Shown here: piece after piece, positions 44,212-52,395 of the stretch
Layout of the letters: each line of letters opens with the position of its first letter
How positions within the stretch are numbered: the stretch's first letter is position 1
Source of the DNA: an uncultured Clostridia bacterium
GTDB lineage: Bacteria; Bacillota; Clostridia; TANB77; CAG-508
DNA: 60,362 nt
Direction of reading: 5' to 3'
Assembly (NCBI GenBank): GCA_934120675.1
Contig: CAKOUU010000010.1
Span: 1 to 60,362, forward strand
Position numbers and translations under genes: made by a program
The notes under the pieces: generated by a model
The model's input: the letters and a program-made list of their open reading frames with translations, nothing else
The model's database searches: none
Told to the model about the DNA's origin: nothing

Positions 44212-44760
44212 CTAATTTGACATTTTCTTGATTTCATCTCTTATTTTAGCCGCATCTTCATATCTTTCTTCTTTTATTGCTACTTTTAAATCTTCTTGCA
44301 ATTTTTCCAACTTATTTTCTGCTTTATTTTCTTTTTCTACTTTTTTATCATGTTCAAAATTCTTTTTATTATCTGATATTTTTCCTAATCTACCATTATG
44401 TCTGTTTGCACCTTGCAATTTCTTTAATATTGGGTCCATTCTATCCTCAAAAACATCATAGCAATTTGCACATCCATATCTACCTGTGTTTATTATGTCA
44501 TCAAATGTTGAACCACAACTATCACAAGTTAATTGTTTTACTTCATTCAGTAATGGCATAAATTCCTGTGTATTGAAGTCTTCTAAGAAACTTCCGAAAA
44601 AACTTGGTATATCTAATGATGGCATACTAAAGTCCATTTTTGATGATATTCCTAGTTTTTGACTACACTCTTCGCATAAATGCATCTCCTTTTTTACTCC
44701 ATTGATATTTTCTGAATATCTAACATTTGCTTCTCTTTTTCCACAATTTTCACATAACAT
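44212..44760 (-). CDS. mcsA: McsA, zinc-binding activator of McsB
   Basis: The 182-residue protein has four CxxC motifs (CENC, CEEC, CDSC, CANC) that bind zinc, and a C-terminal UVR motif (LKVAIKEERYEDAAKIRDEIKKM). It activates McsB and links it to ClpC. I start at ATG 44760, nine bases after GGAG; a GTG at 44769 overlaps that site too closely. It follows ctsR in the heat-shock operon. Confidence 0.93.
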   Translation of the reverse strand: MLCENCGKREANVRYSENINGVKKEMHLCEECSQKLGISSKMDFSMPSLDIPSFFGSFLEDFNTQEFMPLLNEVKQLTCDSCGSTFDDIINTGRYGCANCYDVFEDRMDPILKKLQGANRHNGRLGKISDNKKNFEHDKKVEKENKAENKLEKLQEDLKVAIKEERYEDAAKIRDEIKKMSN

Positions 44761-44843
44761 ATTAATCACTCCTTATTATTATTTTTATAGTAGCTTCACA
44801 TTATGATTGCATTTTGCTTTTTTGAAATTTGCTTAGCTACTTT

Positions 44844-45293
44844 TTATTCTATGTTTAGTAACATATTTTTAAAAATTCTTGCTCTTACTTCATCTTTTAT
44901 GTCCTTGTCAAGTTTTAAAACATTATCACTTGTCGCAACTTTTAAAAGTTTGGCTTCTTGAGATGTTATAATGTTATATGTCAGGAAGTCACTTATCAAA
45001 ATGTCTATATCATTTGTTGTTATTGCTTTTCCTATATTATTTATTATATGCATAATATAGTCTGATTTTGTATTTGTTATTTTTTTTATTTTGATGTTTC
45101 CTCCACCACCTCTTTTGCTTTCTACATAATATCCTTGTGATGGCTTGAACCTTGTTGATATTACATAATTTATTTGTGATGGTACACAGTTAAAGTGTTG
45201 TGCTAATTCATTTCTTTGTATTTCTATTAAATCACTTTGGTCTTCATCAAATAAATCTTTGATAAAATCTTCTATTACATCTGACATTCTCAT
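44844..45293 (-). CDS. ctsR: Heat-shock repressor CtsR
   Basis: The 149-residue repressor has the N-terminal winged helix-turn-helix (ELAQHFNCVPSQINYVISTRF) with the glycine-rich wing SKRGGGGNIKI that senses heat, and the C-terminal dimer domain that McsB phosphorylates. GGGAGG precedes ATG 45293. It represses its own operon through two boxes found upstream. Confidence 0.96.
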   Translation of the reverse strand: MRMSDVIEDFIKDLFDEDQSDLIEIQRNELAQHFNCVPSQINYVISTRFKPSQGYYVESKRGGGGNIKIKKITNTKSDYIMHIINNIGKAITTNDIDILISDFLTYNIITSQEAKLLKVATSDNVLKLDKDIKDEVRARIFKNMLLNIE

Positions 45294-45403
45294 TTTATCA
45301 GCCTCCCTTTAAATATTTTGTCTTTTTGTGCGTTTTTCTAACTTTTTTATATTTATGTTTTTTATTTTTCTCTGTAAGTCTTTTTAAAAATATGTTTTTT
45401 GTC

Positions 45404-45482
45404 TTTGACTTTCTTTGACCTATATCTATATTATACTCAGGTTTTAACATAATGCAATTTTATTTTTTGACCTTTTCTGACC
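45404..45482 (-). promoter_or_regulatory. ctsR promoter with two CtsR boxes
   Basis: Box 1 (45404-45420) reads GGTCAAA-GAA-AGTCAAA on the minus strand, a perfect match to the CtsR consensus RGTCAAANANRGTCAAA. Box 2 (45466-45482) reads GGTCAGA-AAA-GGTCAAA, one mismatch. Between them are TTGCAT (45457-45452) and TATAAT (45435-45430), 16 bases apart. The two boxes bracket the promoter, giving tight autoregulation. Confidence 0.93.
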
Positions 45483-45520
45483 TTTTTTGATTTTTATTCT
45501 ATTGTTTTCTTGTTTTATCT

Positions 45521-45739
45521 CTATTTTTCTCTCTTTTTTGTTATATTTTCTAATCTTTTTACATTTTCTTTTTGTTTTGACATTGGTACCCATGCAAAAT
45601 ATGATGTTACAAATTCCCCATATCTTGTTGTATCCTCAGTCTCCTCTTCTTCTCCATGTTTTATTGATTCTTCTTGATTTTCTATTGTCATATTTTGTAA
45701 ATCTTCACTTAATATTTGATTTTTGAATTTATTTTCCAT
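45521..45739 (-). CDS. Small acidic protein, 72 aa
   Basis: ATG 45739 follows GGAGG with a spacing of eleven bases. The product is highly charged (KHGEEEETEDTT) with a short aromatic centre (YGEFVTSYFAWVPMSKQ) and a basic C-terminus. There is no membrane helix. It lies just upstream of the ctsR promoter on the same strand and is divergent from ylbJ. Unknown function; the good ribosome binding site is the main support. Confidence 0.55.
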   Translation of the reverse strand: MENKFKNQILSEDLQNMTIENQEESIKHGEEEETEDTTRYGEFVTSYFAWVPMSKQKENVKRLENITKKREK

Positions 45740-45870
45740 AAATCACATACCTCCAAATAAAGCATGTGCTTTTTTTAGGTTATTATTCAATTTTAAAATT
45801 TATTTTGGAAATTTTTTGATTTTATTTATTATTTAAAATTATATATCATATATTTTAATATGGTGATTAT

Positions 45871-46929
45871 ATGTTTTCAAAATGTCATTTTTTAGTATTA
45901 AAAATAAAACGAAATATTTTTGCACTGGTATTTTTAGCCTTTGGAGCAAGTTTATTGCTATTTTCCAGTAGTAATTTACCTGCAATAAAAAAAGGATTAT
46001 CATTATGGGCAAATTCAGTTGTACCTGCACTTTTTCCATTTTTTGTTGCTACAGAATTATTAATGAATACAAATTTTGTAACAGTTCTTGGAAAATTTTT
46101 AAATAAAATAATGCAACCCTTATTTAATATTAGAGGTGAAGGCTCTTTTGGTTTTATAATGGGACTTATTAGTGGTTATCCTGTTGGAGCAAAAATAGCG
46201 TGTGATTTTAGAGTAAATAATATTTGTTCTAAAGAAGAATGTGAAAGGCTTTTGAGTTTTACAAATAATTCTGGACCTTTATTTATAGTTGGAACAGTTG
46301 GTATAAGTATGTTCGGAAATTCTACAATAGGTTTATTATTGCTTATCACTCACATTCTTGCTTGTATTACTGTTGGAATTATTTTTAGATTTTGGAAATT
46401 TGGAAAGAAAAGTTCTAATTATGTTAGCACTAAAACTTCTGCTTCTTCAAAATATAAAAATGTAACTTTTTCTAATTTAGGAGAAGTTCTGGGAAAAAGC
46501 ATTACTAATAGCATTTCTACAATTTTAATGATAGGTGGTTTTGTTGTTATATTTTCAAGTATAATTTCAATTTTAAATTCTAGTGGTATTTTGAGTAGTT
46601 TGGTTGTATTGCTTACTCCTGCATTTAATTTTCTACATATTGATAGTTCTTTTATTTATGGAATTTTGACTGGTTTACTTGAAATTACTAATGGTATTAG
46701 TTCTGTTTCTAGTATTAACATTAAATGTATTTCTATTAATGTTATTATTACTGCTTTTTTACTTGGTTGTGGTGGTTTGTCTGTTCTTCTTCAGGTTTTG
46801 AGTATCACTTCTAAAACTGATTTGTCTATTAAGCCTTATTTTTATGGCAAGTTGCTACATGGTGTTTTGGCTGCTTTTTATACTTTTATTGCTATTAGTG
46901 TTTTTCCTTTTTTTAATTTTAATTTATAG
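45871..46929 (+). CDS. ylbJ: Sporulation integral membrane protein YlbJ
   Basis: The 352-residue multi-pass protein has nucleoside-transporter-gate-like halves: LWANSVVPALFPFFVATELLMNT near the start, SGYPVGAKIACDF, and SISTILMIGGFVVIFSS with LLEITNGISSVS. This is the YlbJ pattern; YlbJ is needed for cortex formation during sporulation. The start at 45871 lies about ten bases after a weak GGTGA site. It is a monocistronic plus-strand gene. Confidence 0.9.
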   Translation: MFSKCHFLVLKIKRNIFALVFLAFGASLLLFSSSNLPAIKKGLSLWANSVVPALFPFFVATELLMNTNFVTVLGKFLNKIMQPLFNIRGEGSFGFIMGLISGYPVGAKIACDFRVNNICSKEECERLLSFTNNSGPLFIVGTVGISMFGNSTIGLLLLITHILACITVGIIFRFWKFGKKSSNYVSTKTSASSKYKNVTFSNLGEVLGKSITNSISTILMIGGFVVIFSSIISILNSSGILSSLVVLLTPAFNFLHIDSSFIYGILTGLLEITNGISSVSSINIKCISINVIITAFLLGCGGLSVLLQVLSITSKTDLSIKPYFYGKLLHGVLAAFYTFIAISVFPFFNFNL

Positions 46930-47030
46930 AAAAAGGGTGCTAAATTAAACATCTAATTTCATCAGCCACTTTTTTTAATTCATAATTTCATAAATCATGA
47001 ATATACTTTATTATGATTGGAGATGATTTT

Positions 47031-47300
47031 ATGGATAAAGATTTTAATAACATGCCACCATTCATGGACTTTTCTGCATTTCAACAAATGAATGGTTTTA
47101 ATCCTACAGGTAGTCCCGATATGAATGATTTATATAGAGATCCTATGTTTAATCCTATGGCACAATATGAACAGGCTTTTTTGTACTATAGATATTTATG
47201 TATGCAGATAGACTATAAAATCAAATGTAAAGAGTATGAAAAAATGTGTTCTAATAATTCTTCTAATTCTAATGAAAGAACCCAAAGGAGAGTTGAGTAA
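47031..47300 (+). CDS. Small protein, 89 aa, methionine- and proline-rich N-terminus
   Basis: I start at ATG 47031 with GGAG twelve bases upstream. The product has a disordered N-terminus (MPPFMDFSAFQQMNGFNPTG) and a helical middle with YEQAFLYYRYLCMQID, then an N/S/R-rich tail. A coat-associated or YlbJ-linked sporulation role would fit the composition and position but is only a guess. A bidirectional terminator follows. Confidence 0.7.
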   Translation: MDKDFNNMPPFMDFSAFQQMNGFNPTGSPDMNDLYRDPMFNPMAQYEQAFLYYRYLCMQIDYKIKCKEYEKMCSNNSSNSNERTQRRVE

Positions 47301-47347
47301 TTAGTTGTAATCCTTAATTTGATAAATATAAAAATACAATTAAAAAC

Positions 47348-47394
47348 AAGATGTGTTAGGAATTATAAAATCCCTTTGCACATCTTATTTTTTG
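47348..47394 (+). terminator. Bidirectional terminator between the 47.0-kb gene and eno
   Basis: AAGATGTG (47348-47355) pairs with CACATCTT (47379-47386), followed by ATTTTTTG. It serves the convergent genes on both sides. Confidence 0.8.
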
Positions 47395-47396
47395 AT

Positions 47397-48674
47397 TTAA
47401 TCCTCTTCTATAGTTAATTGATTTTCAATATTTAAAAGTCTATTATATTTAGCAACCCTGTCAGTTCTACAAGGTGCACCAGTTTTTATTTGTCCAGCAT
47501 TTACAGCCACTGCCAAGTCAGCAATTGTTGTATCCTCTGTTTCTCCAGACCTATGAGAAATTATAGTCTTATATCCTTTTTCTTTTGCTTCTTGTATTGT
47601 ATCTAATGTTTCAGTTAAAGTTCCAATTTGATTTGGTTTTATTAAAATTGCATTTGCAACATTTTCTTTTATACCTCTTTGAAGTCTTTTTATATTAGTT
47701 ACAAATAAATCATCTCCAACTAATTGAACTTTATCTCCTATTCTTTGTGTTAATTCTTTCCATGACTCCCAGTCTTCTTCTGCCAAGCCATCTTCTACTG
47801 ATATAATTGGATATTTTTCAGTCAAATCTATAACATATTGTATCATTTCTTGTTTTGTTTTATATACATCAGTTTTCCAAAAATAATATCCATCTTTTCC
47901 TGTTTTCTTGGCCTCGTCATACATTTCTGTGCTTGCTATATCCAGTGCTAAGCATATATCTTTACCTGGTTCATATCCTGCTTTCTTTATTGCTTCTATT
48001 ATTGAATCTAATGCCTCTTCTTCATCTTTTAAATCTGGTGCAAATCCTCCTTCATCCCCTACTCCAACTGAATGTCCTTTTTCTTTTAAAACCTTTTTTA
48101 ATGTATGATATACTTCTACTCCACGTTTTAATCTTTCTGCAAATGTTATGCTTCCTACTGGTACTATCATAAATTCTTGTATGTTGATATTGTTGTCTGA
48201 ATGTTTTCCACCATTTAAAATATTCATCATTGGAACTGGTAATTCTTTTGCGTTTATTCCACCTATATAATTGTATAGTTCCATTCCTAATGAATTGGCT
48301 GCTGCCTTTGCTACTGCTAGTGACACTCCTAAAATTGCATTTGCTCCTAAATTTGATTTGTTTAGTGTGTCGTCTAATTCTATCAATGTTCTGTCTATTT
48401 TTCTTTGGTCATATACATTCATATCGATTAGTTTTTTTGATATTTTTTTGTTTACATTTTCAACTGCTTTGCTTACTCCTTTTCCCATAAATCTATTTTT
48501 GTCATTGTCTCTTAATTCTACTGCTTCAAAGCTTCCTGTTGATGCTCCTGATGGGACCATTGCAGTTCCTAAGAATCCTCCTTCTGTTACAACTTCTACT
48601 TGGACTGTTGGATTTCCTCTTGAGTCTAAAATTTCTAATGCCTCTATGTTTTCTATGGCTAAATATTCTTTCAT
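47397..48674 (-). CDS. eno: Enolase
   Basis: The 425-residue glycolytic enzyme converts 2-phosphoglycerate to phosphoenolpyruvate. It has ILDSRGNPTVQVEV at the start, the GVGDEGGFAPDL and SVEDGLAEEDWE metal-binding regions, and LIKPNQIGTLTETL with the catalytic lysine, then SHRSGETEDTTIADLAV. I choose ATG 48674, eight bases after AAAGGTGG. Length is normal. Confidence 0.98.
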   Translation of the reverse strand: MKEYLAIENIEALEILDSRGNPTVQVEVVTEGGFLGTAMVPSGASTGSFEAVELRDNDKNRFMGKGVSKAVENVNKKISKKLIDMNVYDQRKIDRTLIELDDTLNKSNLGANAILGVSLAVAKAAANSLGMELYNYIGGINAKELPVPMMNILNGGKHSDNNINIQEFMIVPVGSITFAERLKRGVEVYHTLKKVLKEKGHSVGVGDEGGFAPDLKDEEEALDSIIEAIKKAGYEPGKDICLALDIASTEMYDEAKKTGKDGYYFWKTDVYKTKQEMIQYVIDLTEKYPIISVEDGLAEEDWESWKELTQRIGDKVQLVGDDLFVTNIKRLQRGIKENVANAILIKPNQIGTLTETLDTIQEAKEKGYKTIISHRSGETEDTTIADLAVAVNAGQIKTGAPCRTDRVAKYNRLLNIENQLTIEED

Positions 48675-48814
48675 TAATATACCACCTTTCAATTTGTTTC
48701 TTTTGATATTTTAGCCATTTTTACCAGATTTATACATTTTAGATAGTATTTTCTTCTATTTCATGATATAATATATATTGATTCTAAATAGAAACTTTTA
48801 GGAGGTACAAATTT

Positions 48815-48979
48815 ATGAATAATTTCAAACCACTTGTATTTTTACTTATTTTTATGCTTTTAGATTCGATTATAACTGTGATGACTGAAAATACAGAAAC
48901 TTATGTATATGTTCCCATTGCAGCATTATCTTTTATTGGCTTATTAATTTTGATAAAAGATGAAAAAAAAAGCAAATAA
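48815..48979 (+). CDS. Small membrane protein, 54 aa
   Basis: A 54-codon frame starts at ATG 48815 with AGGAGG nine bases upstream and ends at TAA 48977-48979, followed by a terminator. It has two hydrophobic segments (LVFLLIFMLLDSIITVM and VPIAALSFIGLLILI) and a lysine-rich end (KDEKKSK). A TATAAT box lies about 45 bases upstream. It is a complete small transcription unit between eno and recN. Unknown function. Confidence 0.75.
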   Translation: MNNFKPLVFLLIFMLLDSIITVMTENTETYVYVPIAALSFIGLLILIKDEKKSK

Positions 48980-48986
48980 CTACAAG

Positions 48987-49013
48987 AAATCCCTTAGCTG
49001 TTCTAAGGGATTT
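48987..49013. terminator. Bidirectional terminator between the small gene and recN
   Basis: AAATCCCTTAG (48987-48997) pairs with CTAAGGGATTT (49003-49013) around a five-base loop, followed by Ts. The recN stop codon begins directly at its end. Confidence 0.88.
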
Positions 49014-50645
49014 TTAACTTACCTTCTTATTCCTCAACTGCATAGCATATTGAATAGTAGCCTCATTAATTTCACCAGAAGAAATACGAGCAATTTCCTC
49101 TAAAGTTTCTTTCTCATTTAATAATTTTATATTAGTGTTAGTTCTCTCATTAATTACTCTTTTACTAATAAAATAATTATAATCTGCAATTGCCGCAATA
49201 CTTGGTAAATGTGAAATACATAATACTTGGTGATTTTTAGAAATTCCATTTAATTTTTCTGCAACTGCTCCTGCAGCTTTTCCACTTATACCAGTATCAA
49301 TTTCATCAAAAATTAAGACTGGCATTTTATCTGTATCTGCTAATACCTTTTTAATAGCAAGCATTATTCTTGACATCTCACCACCTGATGCAATTTTTGC
49401 TAATTGCTTTTCATCTTCTCCCAAGTTTGTAGCAATATAAAATTCTACTATATCTTTTCCGTTTTCAAAGAACTCTTCTTCATTGTAATCAACATGAATA
49501 TTAATATTGGCATTTTTCATTTCCAAATCTTCTAAAACCTTGTTTATATTTATGCTTAAAACTTTTCCATATTCATTTCTTAATTCATGCATCTTTTCTG
49601 CTAATGTTGTCATTTCTTGTTTTAATTGTTTTAATTCTTTTTTTAGCTTATTATTGTATTCGTCTAAATTTTCAATGTGATTTATTTCCGCTTCTATCTC
49701 GTCTTTATAGTTCAAAATTTCTTGTACATCATTACCATATTTTCTCTTTAAATTGTAAATCAAATCAAGTCTTTCTTCAACTTCATTTCTTTCTTGTTCG
49801 TCAAAATACACATCTTCTTTATGTTCTGATATGTCTCTTGAGATTTCTTGTAATTCGTAATAAATATTTTTCAAATTACTAGAAATATCTTCATATTTTT
49901 TATCTATGTTTTCTATTTTTTCTAATGCTCTTATTGCTGTATTTATACTGTCTATACTATTTTCTCCTATTGCAATATCTGCTTCATTTAAGTTTTTAGA
50001 TATTTTTTCTGAGTTTAACATCAATTTTCTTTTTTCTTCTAAATTATCTTCTTCATTTACTTTTAAATTTGCTTCTTCTATTTCATTAAATTGATATCTT
50101 AACAAATCAAGTTTTCTTTCTCTTTCTTTTTCGTCTCCATAGTTATTTTTCAATTCTTGTTTTATCTCTAAATATTTTTCATATTTCTCTTTATATTGTT
50201 TTTTTATATCAATTATTTTATCACCAATAAAACCATCTAAATATTTTAAATGAAATTTGTTATCTAGCAAACTTTGATTATCATTTTGTCCGTGTATTTC
50301 TATGAATTTACTCATAAAGTTTTTTAGTTCATTTACAGTTACCATTCTTCCATTTATTTTGCACATATTTTTACCATTGCTATTTATTTCTCTTGATACA
50401 ATGATGTTTCCATCTATTGAGTTTTCGTTTTCTGGTTCATACATACATATTTCTACAAATGAATTTGTTTCACCTTTTCTTATCATTTCTTTAGAAAATC
50501 TTCCACCTGATATTATGCCTAATGAATCTATTATTAGCGTTTTTCCTGCTCCTGTTTCTCCTGTTAATACGTTTAGCCCTTCGTTTAAATCTATGCTTAA
50601 ATCATCGATTATTCCTATATTTTTTATATGTAATGTTGATATCAT
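49014..50645 (-). CDS. recN: DNA repair protein RecN
   Basis: The 543-residue SMC-like ATPase has Walker A GETGAGKT at residue ~31, a long coiled-coil middle (residues ~150-390), the ABC signature LASGGEMSRIMLA and Walker B LIFDEIDTGISG. It gathers DNA ends at double-strand breaks. Length is near the family norm (550-570). Confidence 0.96.
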   Translation of the reverse strand: MISTLHIKNIGIIDDLSIDLNEGLNVLTGETGAGKTLIIDSLGIISGGRFSKEMIRKGETNSFVEICMYEPENENSIDGNIIVSREINSNGKNMCKINGRMVTVNELKNFMSKFIEIHGQNDNQSLLDNKFHLKYLDGFIGDKIIDIKKQYKEKYEKYLEIKQELKNNYGDEKERERKLDLLRYQFNEIEEANLKVNEEDNLEEKRKLMLNSEKISKNLNEADIAIGENSIDSINTAIRALEKIENIDKKYEDISSNLKNIYYELQEISRDISEHKEDVYFDEQERNEVEERLDLIYNLKRKYGNDVQEILNYKDEIEAEINHIENLDEYNNKLKKELKQLKQEMTTLAEKMHELRNEYGKVLSININKVLEDLEMKNANINIHVDYNEEEFFENGKDIVEFYIATNLGEDEKQLAKIASGGEMSRIMLAIKKVLADTDKMPVLIFDEIDTGISGKAAGAVAEKLNGISKNHQVLCISHLPSIAAIADYNYFISKRVINERTNTNIKLLNEKETLEEIARISSGEINEATIQYAMQLRNKKVS

Positions 50646-50828
50646 AAAAAAGACCTCCTAAAAAATTCTTTTTTAATTTGTTTTTATAGAACAAATTATC
50701 TACGATTTTTTGTTTGGTCTTATTATATATTTTGATTTTTATTTTGTCAATACTTTTACGAACTTTTTTTCGTTTTTTACTGTTATAATATTGGCAACTT
50801 ATTATCACAAATATAAAAATATCCTAAA

Positions 50829-51281
50829 CTAATATTTATTTTTTAACTCTTCTCTAACTTCCATAAGAATTTTTCCTAAATAATTTTTATGTTCTTTGGC
50901 TTTACATTCTTCGCAAGAACACTCTCCCCAGATATTGTCATGCCAACCAGTTGTATCTTCTATTAATTCCATATTTCCTGTATCCAATAGTTCTTTTAAG
51001 CATTCAAAATTTTGTTTAAACTTTTCAAGAACTACTTTCTTCATTAAATCATATTTTACATCTTCCCAATCTGATCTTATAAATCTAGCTAATTCTCTAC
51101 TTACATGTTTTGCTTCATCAGGTATAAGCTTTGTCATTAATTTTTTTATATCTTCATCTAAAAATTTTTCAGAATGATAAGCAGCCTCACTTGATGAAAA
51201 AGTTAGATTATCTACTTTTACATTGCAAATATAATAATTTGTAAGTTTTGTATTATTTTTAAAATAATATTTATTATCCAT
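50829..51281 (-). CDS. NADAR-family N-glycosidase
   Basis: The 150-residue protein has the NADAR pattern: FSSSEAAYHSEKFLD near the start, WEDVKYDLMKKVVLEKFKQN, ELLDTGNMELIEDT and WHDNIWGE...NYLGKILMEVREEL. NADAR proteins such as YbiA cleave N-glycosidic bonds of riboflavin intermediates, and some reverse guanine ADP-ribosylation of DNA in toxin-antitoxin systems. A small insertion CSCEECKAKEH between WG and N-LG adds cysteines not typical of the family. No toxin partner is adjacent. Confidence 0.85.
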   Translation of the reverse strand: MDNKYYFKNNTKLTNYYICNVKVDNLTFSSSEAAYHSEKFLDEDIKKLMTKLIPDEAKHVSRELARFIRSDWEDVKYDLMKKVVLEKFKQNFECLKELLDTGNMELIEDTTGWHDNIWGECSCEECKAKEHKNYLGKILMEVREELKNKY

Positions 51282-51347
51282 TTAACTGCCTCTTTTCCTT
51301 TTTATAATTTTTATTTTATAGTATAGTTTTTCTATACTTTTTTATTT

Positions 51348-52106
51348 TTATGACTGCTCCAATTGTCTCAAAAATCTTTCTTTTTTATACTCTGACTTAC
51401 TTGAATCTACAAACTCAACAGTCCCTTCACTTTTAGAATCACTTATTAAATCTTTTTCTTCTAAAATATCTTTTAAATGTTTTGCAAGGCTTGATGCACC
51501 GTTAAAAAATTCAACATCACCTAATACTTCTTTTATCTCGTTTTGAATCAAAGGATAATGCGTACAACCTAAAACAACATTATGAACTTTTCCAACATAT
51601 TCTTTCAAATTTTTCTTTAAATAATCCTTTATTTTTTTTTGATTTCCTTCTTCTATAATATCTGCTAGACCATGACATGCCATTAGATATGTTTTGTGAT
51701 TATCATATTTATTGTATAGTTTATGGAATTTTTCGCTTTCTATTGTTCCTTTTGTTGCCATTACAAGTGTTACTTGGTCATATGCAAAGTCATGCACCAT
51801 TTTATATGCTGGTTCTATTGCTATTATTGGAGTTTCTGGATATTTTTCTCTTAATGTTTTGGCTGCCTTTGCACTTGCAGTGTTACATGCTATTACTATT
51901 GCTTTACATTTTTGTTCAATAAAATTGCTTACTATTTTATTACAGATTTTGATTATTTCTTCGTCTGTTTTGTCTCCATATGGGTTGTTTTTTGAGTCAC
52001 TATAATATTTGTAATTTTCGTTTGGTAATATTTTTATTATTTCTTTTAGGACTGTTACTCCTCCTATTCCTGAGTCAAAAATTCCTATGCTTTCTTCACT
52101 ATTCAC
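51348..52106 (-). CDS. murI: Glutamate racemase
   Basis: MurI makes D-glutamate for peptidoglycan. The ~252-residue enzyme has IGIFDSGIGGVTVL at the start and both catalytic cysteines in ACNTASAKA and LGCTHYPL. I prefer GTG 52106, nine bases after GGAAGGA; the ATG at 52115 touches that site. A four-copy 55-base tandem repeat lies directly upstream and contributes to the 5' leader. Confidence 0.95.
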   Translation of the reverse strand: MNSEESIGIFDSGIGGVTVLKEIIKILPNENYKYYSDSKNNPYGDKTDEEIIKICNKIVSNFIEQKCKAIVIACNTASAKAAKTLREKYPETPIIAIEPAYKMVHDFAYDQVTLVMATKGTIESEKFHKLYNKYDNHKTYLMACHGLADIIEEGNQKKIKDYLKKNLKEYVGKVHNVVLGCTHYPLIQNEIKEVLGDVEFFNGASSLAKHLKDILEEKDLISDSKSEGTVEFVDSSKSEYKKERFLRQLEQS

Positions 52107-52132
52107 AATTTTCATTCCTTCCGCTTCACTTC

Positions 52133-52324
52133 GTTTCGCTCATCGTCATCCAAAATTTTTTAAATTTTGTCTGCCAAATCTTGGGCCGTTTCGCTCATCG
52201 TCATCCAAAATTTTTCAAATTTTGTCTGCCAAATCTTGAGGTGTTTCGCTCATCGTCATCCAAAATTTTTTCAAATTTTGTCTGCAAAATCTTGAGGCGT
52301 TTCGCTCATCGTCATCCAAATTTT
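52133..52324. repeat. Tandem 55-base repeat upstream of murI
   Basis: Units start at 52133, 52188, 52243 and 52299 (period 55, 55, 56; the last is cut short). Each begins GTTTCGCTCATCGTCATCC, followed by CAAAATTTT...AAATTTTG, which can form a small hairpin, and then TCTGCCAAATCTTG. In murI sense each copy carries ATGACGATGAGCGAAAC; short frames of about 14 codons arise in some copies. Copy number may vary between strains. Confidence 0.9.
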
Positions 52325-52365
52325 TTATATAAATATTATATATAATTTTACATTCAAAAACAACA

Positions 52366-52390
52366 AAAAAGCAGAAATTTTCTGCTTTTT
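52366..52390 (-). terminator. Terminator of the oleate hydratase gene
   Basis: AAAAAGCAGAAA (52366-52377) pairs with TTTCTGCTTTTT (52379-52390). On the minus strand the 3' arm ends in a run of Ts. It lies just after the ohyA stop. Confidence 0.8.
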
Positions 52391-52395
52391 ATTGT

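Noticed and set aside
52133..52324. CRISPR array near 52.2 kb
   Set aside because: Units are contiguous 55-base tandem copies with no unique spacers and no cas genes.
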